Shown piece after piece: positions 19,704 through 29,466 of a DNA stretch of 64,000 nt. The stretch's first letter is position 1, and each line of letters starts with the position of its first letter. A model generated the notes under the pieces. It was not told where the DNA came from. It was given only the letters and a program-made list of their open reading frames with translations, and did no database searches. The position numbers and the translations under genes are program-made. The DNA comes from Planctomycetaceae bacterium (GTDB lineage Bacteria > Planctomycetota > Planctomycetia > Planctomycetales > Planctomycetaceae): the NCBI GenBank assembly GCA_041398825.1, contig JAWKTX010000009.1:186001-250000 (forward strand), read 5' to 3'.

Positions 19704-20921
19704 CTAGTAGCTTCGCGGTCGCACAGAGCCCTGCACGCGATATGGAAGACCCATAATCCGGAGGAATCCCTCGGCGTCTGTCTGATTGTAATCGCCGCCT
19801 TTCTCCATGCTCGCAATTTCTGCGTTATAGAGGCTATTGGGCGATGTTCGGCTGCTGACGCGGATATTTCCTTTATAGAGAGTGAGCCTGACTTCGCCGG
19901 TCACTGGCTGTTGTGCTTCACGAATGAAAGCCAGCAATGCATCCATCTTCGCACAATACCAGTGCCCGTAGTACACCATTTCCGCCACAACGGGGCTCAT
20001 CTGGTCGCGCAAGTGCGTCAGGTCACGGTCCATGGTCATTTGTTCAATGGCACGATGGGCCGCGTACAGCAGTGTCATTCCGGGAGCCTCATAGACACCT
20101 CGACTCTTCATGCCAACAAATCTGTTTTCGATGATATCGATCCGGCCCACACCATTTCGACCGCCAATTGTGTTTAACGCTTCGACGAGCTTCGCAGCCG
20201 AGAGTGTTTCACCATTCACGGCGACCGGAATTCCGGCTTCAAAGCTGATGGACACAGCCTCCTCTTTGTCGGGGGCTTGCTGCGGTGACACAGTCATGCC
20301 AAAGTCAATCACGGTCTCGCCGTCAACTGTTGGATCTTCCAGATCTCCGGCTTCGTAGCTGATGTGCAGGCAATTTTCATCACTGGAGTAGGGCTTACTT
20401 GCACTCGCTTTTACCGGGATGTTTTTGGCAGCGCAGTACTGCAGCATCTCTGTTCGCCCCGGGAAGGCATTGCGGAATTCTTCCATGCGCCATGGAGCAA
20501 TGATTTTCACGGTTGGGTCGAGTGCTTCAGCGGCGAGCTGGAATCGACACTGATCGTTTCCCTTGCCGGTTGCTCCGTGAACAAAAGCCACTGCGCCAAC
20601 TTCTCGAGCCCGCTGCAGGCAGACCTTGGATATCAGTGGGCGGGCGATTGAAGTGCCCAGCAGATAGATATTCTCATACTTTGCCTGCCACTGAAGCGTT
20701 GGAAAAGCGATTTCGCGGCACATTTCTTCCCGTGCATCGACCAGTTCTGAAGACTTGGCCCCTATGTCAAGAGCCTTCTGCAGGATTGCTGCTCGGTCTT
20801 CGCAAGGTTGTCCAAGTTCGACGTACAGACAGTGCACATCGTAGCCTTTGTCCTGCAGCCAACCCACCAGCACAGACGTGTCGAGTCCACCGCTATATGC
20901 CAAAACTACAGATTCAGCCAC
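19704..20921 (-). CDS. argG: Argininosuccinate synthase
   Basis: Catalyses ATP-dependent condensation of citrulline and aspartate to argininosuccinate, the penultimate step of arginine synthesis, in the cytoplasm. 405 residues, the normal size. Signatures are the N-type pyrophosphatase loop AYSGGLDTS at 8-16, FVHGATGKGNDQCRF, and VNGETLSAAKLVEALN followed by GRIDIIENRFVGMKSRGVYE. The start is a GTG at 20921, supported by a GGAGAAG site about 6 nt upstream. No other arginine gene lies nearby, so it is a single-gene unit. It is divergent from the histidine kinase gene at 21176. Confidence 0.96.
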   Translation of the reverse strand: MAESVVLAYSGGLDTSVLVGWLQDKGYDVHCLYVELGQPCEDRAAILQKALDIGAKSSELVDAREEMCREIAFPTLQWQAKYENIYLLGTSIARPLISKVCLQRAREVGAVAFVHGATGKGNDQCRFQLAAEALDPTVKIIAPWRMEEFRNAFPGRTEMLQYCAAKNIPVKASASKPYSSDENCLHISYEAGDLEDPTVDGETVIDFGMTVSPQQAPDKEEAVSISFEAGIPVAVNGETLSAAKLVEALNTIGGRNGVGRIDIIENRFVGMKSRGVYEAPGMTLLYAAHRAIEQMTMDRDLTHLRDQMSPVVAEMVYYGHWYCAKMDALLAFIREAQQPVTGEVRLTLYKGNIRVSSRTSPNSLYNAEIASMEKGGDYNQTDAEGFLRIMGLPYRVQGSVRPRSY

Positions 20922-21175
20922 GACTTACTTCTCCGGTAGTGGTTGTTTGGTTGAGGAAACCTTCTATGTGCCGAATGGTACCCGGCCATGATTCCGTCGC
21001 CACCAAGGAGCTCTGAAAAACCAGATTTCAGAATTGTGATTCCGCGTCGGCAGTTCATCGCCTTCCGCGGACTATTGCATCATGGACACGTGTGCTACTC
21101 TTTTGACCTTAGGCTAACCCGGACCCATGTCACGATCTCCCGGGCACGGGGCTGTTGTACACCGGTATTGGAACC

Positions 21176-24100
21176 ATGACTGATCGCAAGCCATTGTCGA
21201 AATTGTCCTTCCACTCCGGGGACAAACAAATGCGGCAGACAGACCACCCAATGGCTGCATTGGATGCTGAAGAAATCGCATTTCAGTCTGAGTCGATTTT
21301 GTCGCCTGCCGAGTGCTCCAGTTCGCAGGTTGTAGAGGTGCTCTTTCAGCAGTCGTTTCTGAAGGTGGTTGACACGTCGACCACCTTCCCAACGATTATT
21401 ACCGACGAACTTGACCGAGTGGTCTGGCTGAATCGCGCGTTTGAGGAGCTTTGCGGCTGGGAGGCTTCGGATCTGCTTGGGCACCCGATCTGGTATCGGC
21501 TGCATGGCCCGGCAACGGATTTGGCCGCTGTTGCGGCAATTCGACAGAAGGCAGAACATCGCCTTCCGGTCAACGAAGAAGTGTTGAACTACCGAAAAAA
21601 TGGGGAACCATACTGGGTGGCGATAGATTCGAAGCCCGTGTTCGACCCTTCGAATCGATTTGTTGGCTATCTGTCAATTCAAACAGACATCACTGTGCGG
21701 CGCAGGGCAGAGTCAAAGCTGTCTGTCGACCATCTGCTGCTGCAGTCAATCAGTGATGTTCAATCCAGGTTCATTGACAGCGATCATGATGACAACGCTT
21801 TCAGGACGCTTCTGGAGCATCTTCTGGAGCATCTGCTGGGACTGACTCAAAGCCAGCACGGATTCATTGCAGAATTGAACCGAGCGGATGAATCGGGACA
21901 TCACCAACTGGAAATCGCCGCATCAGGAGCAGCTGCTGACGCAGGAACGCATCCGAATTCCGGAGACGGGAACATCTGGCCGTTCGGTAACGTGTCGGCA
22001 GTTTTTGATTGCTGCATAAGAAACCGCGAAGCCTGCTTCTGGAATGTCGCCCCGCCGGATTTCCCGAAGCCCCAACAGGATCAGGTCAGTGCCGGGCTCT
22101 TGACCTACGCTGGCATTCCTGTCTGGACAGGAGGCGAGGTAAAGGGGCTGTTGGGCCTGGCGAATCGAATCGAAGGCTACGATGCGGAAATCGTCGACTT
22201 TATTGAACCTCTACTGAAAACGATTGCTCAGTTGATCGACGCTCGCCGCCGCCGCCGCGAACAGGAAGCGCTGGAGGCGTCATTAAGAGAAGCCAAGGCG
22301 TTTCTCGCATTAACAGGTCGTGTTGCCGGGGTCGGAGGCTGGCAGCTGAATCTGGATTCCGGTTTTCTTGAATGGACCGAACAGACTCGGCGCATACATG
22401 AAGTCGACGAGGACTATGTTCCGACATTGTCCACCGCAATTGACTTCTACACGGTCGAGGCAAGGGGGCAAATCGCGTCCGCTGTGGAAATGCTGCAGGT
22501 AACAGGCACTCCATTTTGTCTGGAGTTGCCGTTAGTCACAGCGAAAGGAAGACGCATCTGGGTGCGAGCTCAGGGGGAACGTGAAGATCATGAAGGCAAG
22601 CCGTATCGTCTGTACGGCACCTTCCAGGAAGTGACGAAAATCATCTGGGCGGAAAGGTTCATTAAATGCAAGAATCGTATTCTTGAGCTCATTATCTCCG
22701 GGCAGCCATCTCAGGGGATCCTTGAAGAAATTTCAAAGACAATCCACGAGCAATTGCTCGCACGCTGGGTGATGGTTCTGACTCGAAACTCGGTAACAAA
22801 CAGATTGATTGTCACCAGTAGTTTCGGGTGGCCGGACGGACTTGCCGAGACACTGAACGATGTGCCGGCAAACTGCGACAACAGGATATGGGGCGACGTC
22901 TTTGTCAACGGTCGCCGAAGTGCGGCAGACGGCATTGAAGGCGACCCTCTCTGGGGACCAATGGCTGCTTATCTACGAGACAACAACATCTCGCACAGCC
23001 TGTCGCTGCCTGTGTCTGCCACGAACGCTCCGACAGATTGCTGTTTCACAATCTGCAGCACTCACTCGCTGTTGGCTGGTAAATTCGACCATGAATTGCT
23101 GAACGAACTGATTCAGCTGGCCACGATTGCGGTTTCAGCGGCAGCGGAAAATGAAAAACTATTGAACAGTGAGAGCCGATTGAGGGAAGCGAGTCGGCGA
23201 GCGGGACTTGGCTATTGGCTGCTGGACGTAAAGACGGGAAAGGTGGAGTGGTCCGAAGAAATCTATCGCATGTTACGACGTGATGATTCATTTCAACCCA
23301 CGCTTGAACGATTCATCGAAGAACTCGCCCACCCTGAAGACAGGAATTTGATCACCGAGACCTATCTGAAAGTATGTCAGACCCCGGGCCTGACCTGCGA
23401 GATCGATATCCGAACAAATCCTGCCGACGGCCCCGTCAAATGGCTCGCAATTGAAGGGGTCGCATCCACCGATTTCGACGGCAAAGTTGTTTACGTGAGA
23501 GGCACAATCCTCGATATCACCGAACGAGTTGCTGCGTCCAATGAAAAAACTGCACTCCAGGCGCAGTTGCTGCACGCCCAGAAAATGGAATCTGTTGGTC
23601 GTCTTGCAGGAGGAGTTGCCCATGACTTTAACAACATGCTTGCTGTCATGCTTGGTCATTGCGAAATGCTGCTGCTTCGTGACAGCCTTTCAGTCGAATT
23701 ACGCGAACACCTGAACGCAATTCAGTCGGCCGGACAGCGTTCCGCCGATCTGACACGACAACTACTGACCTTTGCCAGAAGGCAAAATGCATCGCCCAGA
23801 GTTCTGAAACTTAATCAGTCCGTGACATCCATTCTGCAAATGCTGAAGCGACTTCTTCCGGACGGCATCCTCTTGTCCTGGCAGCCGTCGCCCGGGCTTT
23901 GGGATATTCATATCGACCCCGTTCAGATCGATCAGGTCCTCAGCAATTTGCTTGTCAATTCAAGGGATGCGATTGACGGCAACGGGACGATTGCCATTGC
24001 GACGCAGAACTGCGTTGTCCGTGAACCCAGAGTGCTGCAGAACGGTGCCCTACTGAATCCCGGGGAATGGGTGCTGTTATCCGTCAGTGACGATGGATGC

Positions 24101-24727
24101 GGAATCGATGAAGAAGGTATGCAAAGACTGTTCGAACCGTTTTATACGACAAAACCACTCGGCGAAGGAACCGGACTTGGTTTGGCAACTGTCTTCGGGA
24201 TTGTGCAGCAGAATGAAGGAGTCATTGAAGCGATCAGTGACCAGAAAACGGGGACTTCCATCAGGGTGTTTTTCCCGCGCTGTCAGGGTACAGCGATCAG
24301 AGAAACGCCTCCGCAGGAATCTTTGCCAGCGAAGCAGATCAAAGGAATTGTTCTGCTGGTGGAAGATGAGCAGGCTGTGCTGCAAATCGGACGCATATTT
24401 CTTCAACAACTGGGATACACCGTGCTCACCGCTTCTCGACCAACAGAAGCAATCCGGCGATTCGAAATGTATGAGGGAGAAATCCGACTTGTCATTACTG
24501 ACATGATGATGCCGGAAATGAGCGGCAGGCAACTGATCTCAAGTCTGCGAAGATTTCGCTCGGATCTTCCCTGCCTGCTCATGTCCGGCTACCTGCCTGA
24601 CTTACCACCCGGCAGCGAATTTCTACACGACGATATCCCCGTAATTCCAAAACCATTTGAGATTCAGACCCTGGCCGCGGCCATTCGGCTTGCACTGAAC
24701 CGGGCAGAATCAAGCGGTCCAGGGTAA
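21176..24727 (+). CDS. Hybrid sensor histidine kinase (PAS/GAF sensor, HisKA, ATPase, receiver)
   Basis: About 1183 residues, without membrane segments, so likely a cytoplasmic sensor. In order: a PAS domain with PAC segment (about 60-180, with ELCGWEASDLLGHPIW), a GAF-like domain (about 195-365), a second PAS-like domain (about 375-500), another GAF-like region (about 510-660), a third PAS (about 675-790), the HisKA phosphoacceptor helix with HDFNN (His about 816), the ATPase with N, G1 and G2 boxes (ending GTGLGLATVFGIV), and a C-terminal receiver with phospho-acceptor Asp near 1109 (ITDMMMPEMSG). No response regulator or output gene is adjacent, so partner and signal are unknown. ATG 21176 is preferred to an upstream TTG. 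Confidence 0.92.
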   Translation: MTDRKPLSKLSFHSGDKQMRQTDHPMAALDAEEIAFQSESILSPAECSSSQVVEVLFQQSFLKVVDTSTTFPTIITDELDRVVWLNRAFEELCGWEASDLLGHPIWYRLHGPATDLAAVAAIRQKAEHRLPVNEEVLNYRKNGEPYWVAIDSKPVFDPSNRFVGYLSIQTDITVRRRAESKLSVDHLLLQSISDVQSRFIDSDHDDNAFRTLLEHLLEHLLGLTQSQHGFIAELNRADESGHHQLEIAASGAAADAGTHPNSGDGNIWPFGNVSAVFDCCIRNREACFWNVAPPDFPKPQQDQVSAGLLTYAGIPVWTGGEVKGLLGLANRIEGYDAEIVDFIEPLLKTIAQLIDARRRRREQEALEASLREAKAFLALTGRVAGVGGWQLNLDSGFLEWTEQTRRIHEVDEDYVPTLSTAIDFYTVEARGQIASAVEMLQVTGTPFCLELPLVTAKGRRIWVRAQGEREDHEGKPYRLYGTFQEVTKIIWAERFIKCKNRILELIISGQPSQGILEEISKTIHEQLLARWVMVLTRNSVTNRLIVTSSFGWPDGLAETLNDVPANCDNRIWGDVFVNGRRSAADGIEGDPLWGPMAAYLRDNNISHSLSLPVSATNAPTDCCFTICSTHSLLAGKFDHELLNELIQLATIAVSAAAENEKLLNSESRLREASRRAGLGYWLLDVKTGKVEWSEEIYRMLRRDDSFQPTLERFIEELAHPEDRNLITETYLKVCQTPGLTCEIDIRTNPADGPVKWLAIEGVASTDFDGKVVYVRGTILDITERVAASNEKTALQAQLLHAQKMESVGRLAGGVAHDFNNMLAVMLGHCEMLLLRDSLSVELREHLNAIQSAGQRSADLTRQLLTFARRQNASPRVLKLNQSVTSILQMLKRLLPDGILLSWQPSPGLWDIHIDPVQIDQVLSNLLVNSRDAIDGNGTIAIATQNCVVREPRVLQNGALLNPGEWVLLSVSDDGCGIDEEGMQRLFEPFYTTKPLGEGTGLGLATVFGIVQQNEGVIEAISDQKTGTSIRVFFPRCQGTAIRETPPQESLPAKQIKGIVLLVEDEQAVLQIGRIFLQQLGYTVLTASRPTEAIRRFEMYEGEIRLVITDMMMPEMSGRQLISSLRRFRSDLPCLLMSGYLPDLPPGSEFLHDDIPVIPKPFEIQTLAAAIRLALNRAESSGPG

Positions 24728-24770
24728 ACGCACCTTGATGAGAATTCGTGACCGGCGTTGACCTTCACAT

Positions 24771-24804
24771 TGCATAGACTTGTGTATTGCATAGACCTGT
24801 GTAT
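24771..24804 (+). repeat. 17-bp tandem direct repeat
   Basis: TGCATAGACTTGTGTAT is followed immediately by TGCATAGACCTGTGTAT, two 17-bp units with one mismatch. It lies 43 nt after the histidine kinase stop, in the gap 24728-25083, which has no gene. It could be slippage or a pair of binding sites. Confidence 0.75.
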
Positions 24805-25013
24805 GGTGCAGCTGTGGGGCCGAAGGCTGCTTCGCTTCGTTCGGATAGCAGAAGTCCGTGCACCCTTTGTCATCGAGCGGATGCTCTTTCTCAGCCCTCG
24901 ACGACAAGATCAGCGTGCCGCTGTTCTATTGTTATCCAACGCGAATCACTCTCCAAGCGTACGTTCTCTGAGCCTTCAATCATCGAAGGCAATTCTCGAA
25001 TGCAGCTTTTGCC

Positions 25014-25083
25014 AGCCAGGAGACCTTGAAACACGATGGTTTCCAGTCGTCCTGCGTGCCTGTCCCGGTTTTTCTACGGACAG
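25014..25083 (-). repeat. Dispersed palindromic repeat, copy 3 (right arm missing)
   Basis: Read on the minus strand it begins GCTGTCCGTAGAAAAACCGG, continues through the shared GACAGGCACGCAGGACGACT block and reaches AGGTCTCCTGG, where the match ends. The right arm is absent. It begins directly after the TAG stop of the MscS-type gene (stop at 25084-25086), in the same orientation as that gene. Confidence 0.8.
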
Positions 25084-28000
25084 CTAAGTCTGAGGCTTAT
25101 CTTCCGGTACTGAGTCTGAAGCGGCCGTTTGAATATCGATGACAGGCCTGGCCGTTCGAGCGGCAATTGCAGCTTCAAGTCCCGCTGGTAAGGATCGGAT
25201 GTGGAGATCGCGTTGTGGGAACGCCATCTCAATGTCCGCAGCGCGGTACGCACGATCGATATCCACGTGCAGCTGAGAAATCACAGCTAATCGCTGGTCG
25301 AGGTTTGGGAGAAAACACCGCAGTACCAGATTCAGACAGCTGTCGCCAAACCCCTCAAATGCAACCACGGGGGGAGGGTCACTCAAAATCAAGGGATGGT
25401 CTTCTGCGACTTTCAGCAACAAAGCAAGTGCCTGCTCAGTGTCGCTTCCGTAGGCAATACCCACGTTAATCACAATGCGGTTGGTCTTGTCCGACAAAGT
25501 CCAGTTCAGCAGTTTTCCTGTAACGAACTCGCGGTTGGGAACGATGTATTCTTTGCGGTCCCAGTCTGTAATTGTCGTCGCTCGAATATGAATTCGAGTG
25601 ACGCATCCACTGACTCCGTCAATCGTCACAACGTCGCCAATTCGAACGGGGCGTTCGAAGAGGATAATCAACCCCGACACGAAGTTGGCGAAAATCTCCT
25701 GAAGGCCAAAGCCAAGACCAACCGTCAACGCTGCAACCAACCACTGCACGCTTCCCCAGCTGACTCCGATTGTGTTGCTGGCAAAGATGATCCCGGACAG
25801 CATGATGATATAACGGCAAAGCGTTGTGATTGCATGCCGGCCACCCTGGTCAATTGGAAGTCGCTGCAGTACAGCCAGTTCCAGCAGCCCTGGCACGTTC
25901 CGTCCTGCGACGACGGCACCAATCAGGGCGATCACGGCGAGCAGCATGTGTCCAAGAGTAATGCTCTCGACACGGGATATTTCCTGAACGGTTGGTGTGG
26001 AAACACCGTCGTCGATTGTTTCGCTGAATTCCACAACCACCTGCCACAGCTCGAAGCGGCTGAAGACCTGAAGGGCGGGCAGAACCTGTCCCCAGATGGC
26101 CCAGGACGATCCGAAGAAAATAACGATCAGCGTGGCTCGCACAAGGCGAAGCATTTGCTGATTGACGGTGCTGAGGTCGATGTGGGGTTCTTCAATGGGC
26201 GGCAGCGTTGTACCGGCACTGTTTTCGGATTCGCTCTCCCGAGCGGCAATGGCAGCGGCTCGTTTGGCTTTGGCCTGTTTCATCGCGAGATCTCTACGAG
26301 CCGCCAGCATCCACTGCATCATCATGGTGTATATTATCAGCAGAACAATCGAAAGCCCGATCGTCATCTGCAGACGCATCATTAATTCTTCGGCCGTGTA
26401 CTGGTAGCCCATGAGGGCCAGAACAGCCAGACAAAGCGGTGCGCCGATGGCGACCGGGTACCATAACCACCGAAGCCGGTACATGAGTGAACCAGGTCGC
26501 GAACGCAGCAAGTCTCCAATCACAGACCCGTTTGGATTGACAAGCCGTCGAAGGATTGTAGCCAGCAGGAGGGAATACAAAACAAATGCAAGGCGGCCGA
26601 CCGAATCTGAAGCGGTCCCCTGATCGACCTTGTCGGATGCCACAACAATAAACGCAAGCGGCAATGCTCCTGCGATATAAAGCAGTAAATTGCGTTTCAG
26701 GCTCTGAACAATCGATTCGGGCCATTCCAGAAACGATTGTGCGACACCGTTCTGCCGACAAAGTCCCCGAAACGAGTTCACGTTCCAGAGCCACCGGGCG
26801 GCAAACTGAAAGGCGTCCGACATCGCCGAAGCCAGATCCAGATCGCATTTGCCCAGCCGCCAGCCGATGAACCAGAGAATCACGGACCAGACGGATGCCA
26901 TGATGATTGTTAATAGTGTCGCAAGCAGCGTCTGAGGAATGCCGGAGCCGGTCTGCTTCTGGGCTGTCACGCCCAGCGTTGCGATCGTGGATTTCATCCG
27001 CCGTCGAAATCCCACCAGAACCCCCAGCACGGCCAGCAGCAAGGCGTATTCGATCCATGATTCCTGAGCGTCGCTGATGATAAACATTATCAGCGGCACC
27101 CACTCGGGATGCCAGATGAAGCTGCGTGCTGTCTCGATTGTTTTCGCCGGGAAACCGATACCCACTGCGCTGGCACTTCGTATCCAGAGAACTCGTTCGT
27201 CGATGTAAGCTTCAAACTGCTGAATTAATGATTCAAGGCGGCGACATGCGACGTCCGTTTCACCCAGCGTCTGCAGCCCCGTGGAGTAGTCCGCAAGCAG
27301 ATCATCCAGATATTTACGACGATCGGTCAGCAATTCATACGCCATCTGACGCAGGTCTTCACTGGCGAAACCATCGGTGGAAACCTGTTGCTGTTCGATT
27401 GTCCCGGCGAGATTGGTTTGATCTGCCAAAACAGCGCTCACTTGTGTTTCAATATCTCCCAGATCGTTTCGTTCGTCCGTCAGCTGCATTTGTTCGGTTT
27501 GCAGCCGAACGAGATCCTCTTCGGCTTCAAGCCGTATGTCGTAGTAGTCATCAGCGTCAGGCAGCTGATTTCTCTGATTACGCAGCAAGACCCCGAGCGC
27601 CGTGGTTAGTCGAACGCGGTTCTTCTTATTGACGTTTTCAAATTGCTCCTCGACGGAGGTCAGCTTGCCGGAGATGGCAGTCAGGTCGGTCGATTTTTCT
27701 GTCAGGAATTCCTGCAGTGCACGCCGACGTGCAACCAGTTCTGCATTCCGTTCGGCCAGGCTCCGTAATCGAGGATGGGCATTCTGAAGTTTCTCACGTG
27801 CTTCTCGCGCCTGCCGGGCGGTCTCTTCACGACGGGCCTCTGTCAGGATTGCCTTCCAGCTCTCAAGCCGCTTCTCGTAGGCATTCCGGTTGCGAAGCAA
27901 CAGGTCTCTTTGCAGTGGAAACAGTTCATTCAGGGCTTCGTATCGCATTTGTTCGACACGATATTGTTCCAGTTGTGACTTCAACAGCATCACCATCGCT

Positions 28001-29166
28001 TCCTGCTGAGTCTGTCGGGACTGAGTCAGGACCGGATTTTCACCTTCCGGAGCGGGGCTGCGAAATGCTTTCTCTGCTTCCTCCAGGGACTTGCGGGTTG
28101 ATTCGATCAGAGCGGGCATCTGAGGTCGCCGTTCGGCGCGGATCTTCGCCTTCGTTTCCCACTCTTCCAGCCCTCGTCTGGCTTCGGAAGCCAATTCTTC
28201 ATCAGCCAGACGCAACTGGTCGAGTTCGGCTACGCTGGAATCGGGAGGGAAATCAGGCTCCGGTCGGATCGCTGGCTGTTCCAGCTGAGCTTTGACGTCT
28301 GCGATGAGCGCAGGTCCGGTCTCTTTCTGGTTTTTCTGTTCGGCATAACGCTTGTCGGCGTCGGCTTTCTGGGACAGTAGTTCAATGGCCTGCTGATAAT
28401 TCTTCAGGGCCTGTAATTTCACTTCTTCAGAAAGATCCGTGCGTTGCTCCATCGCAGTACGGCGACTGGCTACAACTTCTGCCGTTAGCGGCGGCGTCAC
28501 CTGAATCTCCGGCGTTGTATCGCCCGTCGTAACGGGAGACGGCGTTTGACCTGTTGCTGGAGCCTGTGGCGGGTCAGCAGCCCGACCGGGAGTTGTTGGC
28601 GATGGAACCGGTCGCAGGACCTCGTCCGGCTGAGCCTGTCCGGATCGCTCCTGAGTCCCCCGGCCTTCATCCGCCTGTCGCCTGGCAGCCACGCGATTGC
28701 CGGGTCTCTCCGTCTGACCCTCTGCCGGAACTCGTCTTGGCGAAGGAGGGGGCGTGTTCAGCAACATCACATTTCCGGGAGGCTGGTCAACCGTCTCCGT
28801 GGGAGCCTTTGAATCGGGCGGTGACGCCAGCTGCGACCCCGGCTCCGCCTGAATGCTCAATAAGATCAGAGACACTCTTTGGATAGACTGCCCTGCTTCG
28901 GGGTTGCCTCCCAGAAGTCGGAAGTCTCCGAAACTATCCGAAGACGCCTTATCCGTATCAAAAGGATTCCCGGCGAGGTTTTTCCGGAATGAAAACTCCG
29001 ATCCGGAATCCGCATCAGCCAGCGACGTCTGGTCGCTCGCGGCCTCAACGGGAATGTTCCACCGCAATTGTGGGGTGGAATCATCGGCAGTCAGCGGGCT
29101 GGAAGGAAAACCGACCAGAAGCATTCCAACAATGCCTGTGGCGCAGCGAATCGCCAGAATTCCCAT
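25084..29166 (-). CDS. Large MscS-family mechanosensitive channel with periplasmic coiled-coil domain
   Basis: About 1360 residues. The start at 29166 gives a clean signal peptide (MGILAIRCATGIVGMLLVGF, ending near LTA); an ATG at 29241 is the alternative. A Pro/Thr-rich stretch and a long charged coiled-coil region (about 240-640) follow, as in the MscK/KefA class. The next part has about ten membrane segments. The C-terminal third carries the MscS core: pore-lining helix QWLVAALTVGLGFGLQEIFA, then NFVSGLIILFERPVRIGDVV and the beta domain. The channel should release solutes under hypo-osmotic shock. The stop codon abuts repeat copy 3. The gene is on its own, divergent from the redoxin fusion gene. 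Confidence 0.9.
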   Translation of the reverse strand: MGILAIRCATGIVGMLLVGFPSSPLTADDSTPQLRWNIPVEAASDQTSLADADSGSEFSFRKNLAGNPFDTDKASSDSFGDFRLLGGNPEAGQSIQRVSLILLSIQAEPGSQLASPPDSKAPTETVDQPPGNVMLLNTPPPSPRRVPAEGQTERPGNRVAARRQADEGRGTQERSGQAQPDEVLRPVPSPTTPGRAADPPQAPATGQTPSPVTTGDTTPEIQVTPPLTAEVVASRRTAMEQRTDLSEEVKLQALKNYQQAIELLSQKADADKRYAEQKNQKETGPALIADVKAQLEQPAIRPEPDFPPDSSVAELDQLRLADEELASEARRGLEEWETKAKIRAERRPQMPALIESTRKSLEEAEKAFRSPAPEGENPVLTQSRQTQQEAMVMLLKSQLEQYRVEQMRYEALNELFPLQRDLLLRNRNAYEKRLESWKAILTEARREETARQAREAREKLQNAHPRLRSLAERNAELVARRRALQEFLTEKSTDLTAISGKLTSVEEQFENVNKKNRVRLTTALGVLLRNQRNQLPDADDYYDIRLEAEEDLVRLQTEQMQLTDERNDLGDIETQVSAVLADQTNLAGTIEQQQVSTDGFASEDLRQMAYELLTDRRKYLDDLLADYSTGLQTLGETDVACRRLESLIQQFEAYIDERVLWIRSASAVGIGFPAKTIETARSFIWHPEWVPLIMFIISDAQESWIEYALLLAVLGVLVGFRRRMKSTIATLGVTAQKQTGSGIPQTLLATLLTIIMASVWSVILWFIGWRLGKCDLDLASAMSDAFQFAARWLWNVNSFRGLCRQNGVAQSFLEWPESIVQSLKRNLLLYIAGALPLAFIVVASDKVDQGTASDSVGRLAFVLYSLLLATILRRLVNPNGSVIGDLLRSRPGSLMYRLRWLWYPVAIGAPLCLAVLALMGYQYTAEELMMRLQMTIGLSIVLLIIYTMMMQWMLAARRDLAMKQAKAKRAAAIAARESESENSAGTTLPPIEEPHIDLSTVNQQMLRLVRATLIVIFFGSSWAIWGQVLPALQVFSRFELWQVVVEFSETIDDGVSTPTVQEISRVESITLGHMLLAVIALIGAVVAGRNVPGLLELAVLQRLPIDQGGRHAITTLCRYIIMLSGIIFASNTIGVSWGSVQWLVAALTVGLGFGLQEIFANFVSGLIILFERPVRIGDVVTIDGVSGCVTRIHIRATTITDWDRKEYIVPNREFVTGKLLNWTLSDKTNRIVINVGIAYGSDTEQALALLLKVAEDHPLILSDPPPVVAFEGFGDSCLNLVLRCFLPNLDQRLAVISQLHVDIDRAYRAADIEMAFPQRDLHIRSLPAGLEAAIAARTARPVIDIQTAASDSVPEDKPQT

Positions 29167-29466
29167 CGTCCGATGAATGCTTCCTGCTGTGCCTGCGCAT
29201 GGCTGGCTGAAAACGTCCGGTGTTTTATGCCTGTGAATCATGATAAACGATGTCTACGATGTCTGGCTGTTTGTTACAACAGGGCTTTCAATACGGTGTA
29301 CCAGTTTAAGACGACGCACCCTGGCCCAATTGGTTCGAATGGCGGCTACCGGCAGATGTTGCCGCCTGCTCAGGTGGCAGGGGCTTCGCAGGTGAGTCAA
29401 AACAGTGACCGTCGGCGTGATCAACGTTCACCACCCGGCAGTTTCCAAATCCACGGATGAGTGACT

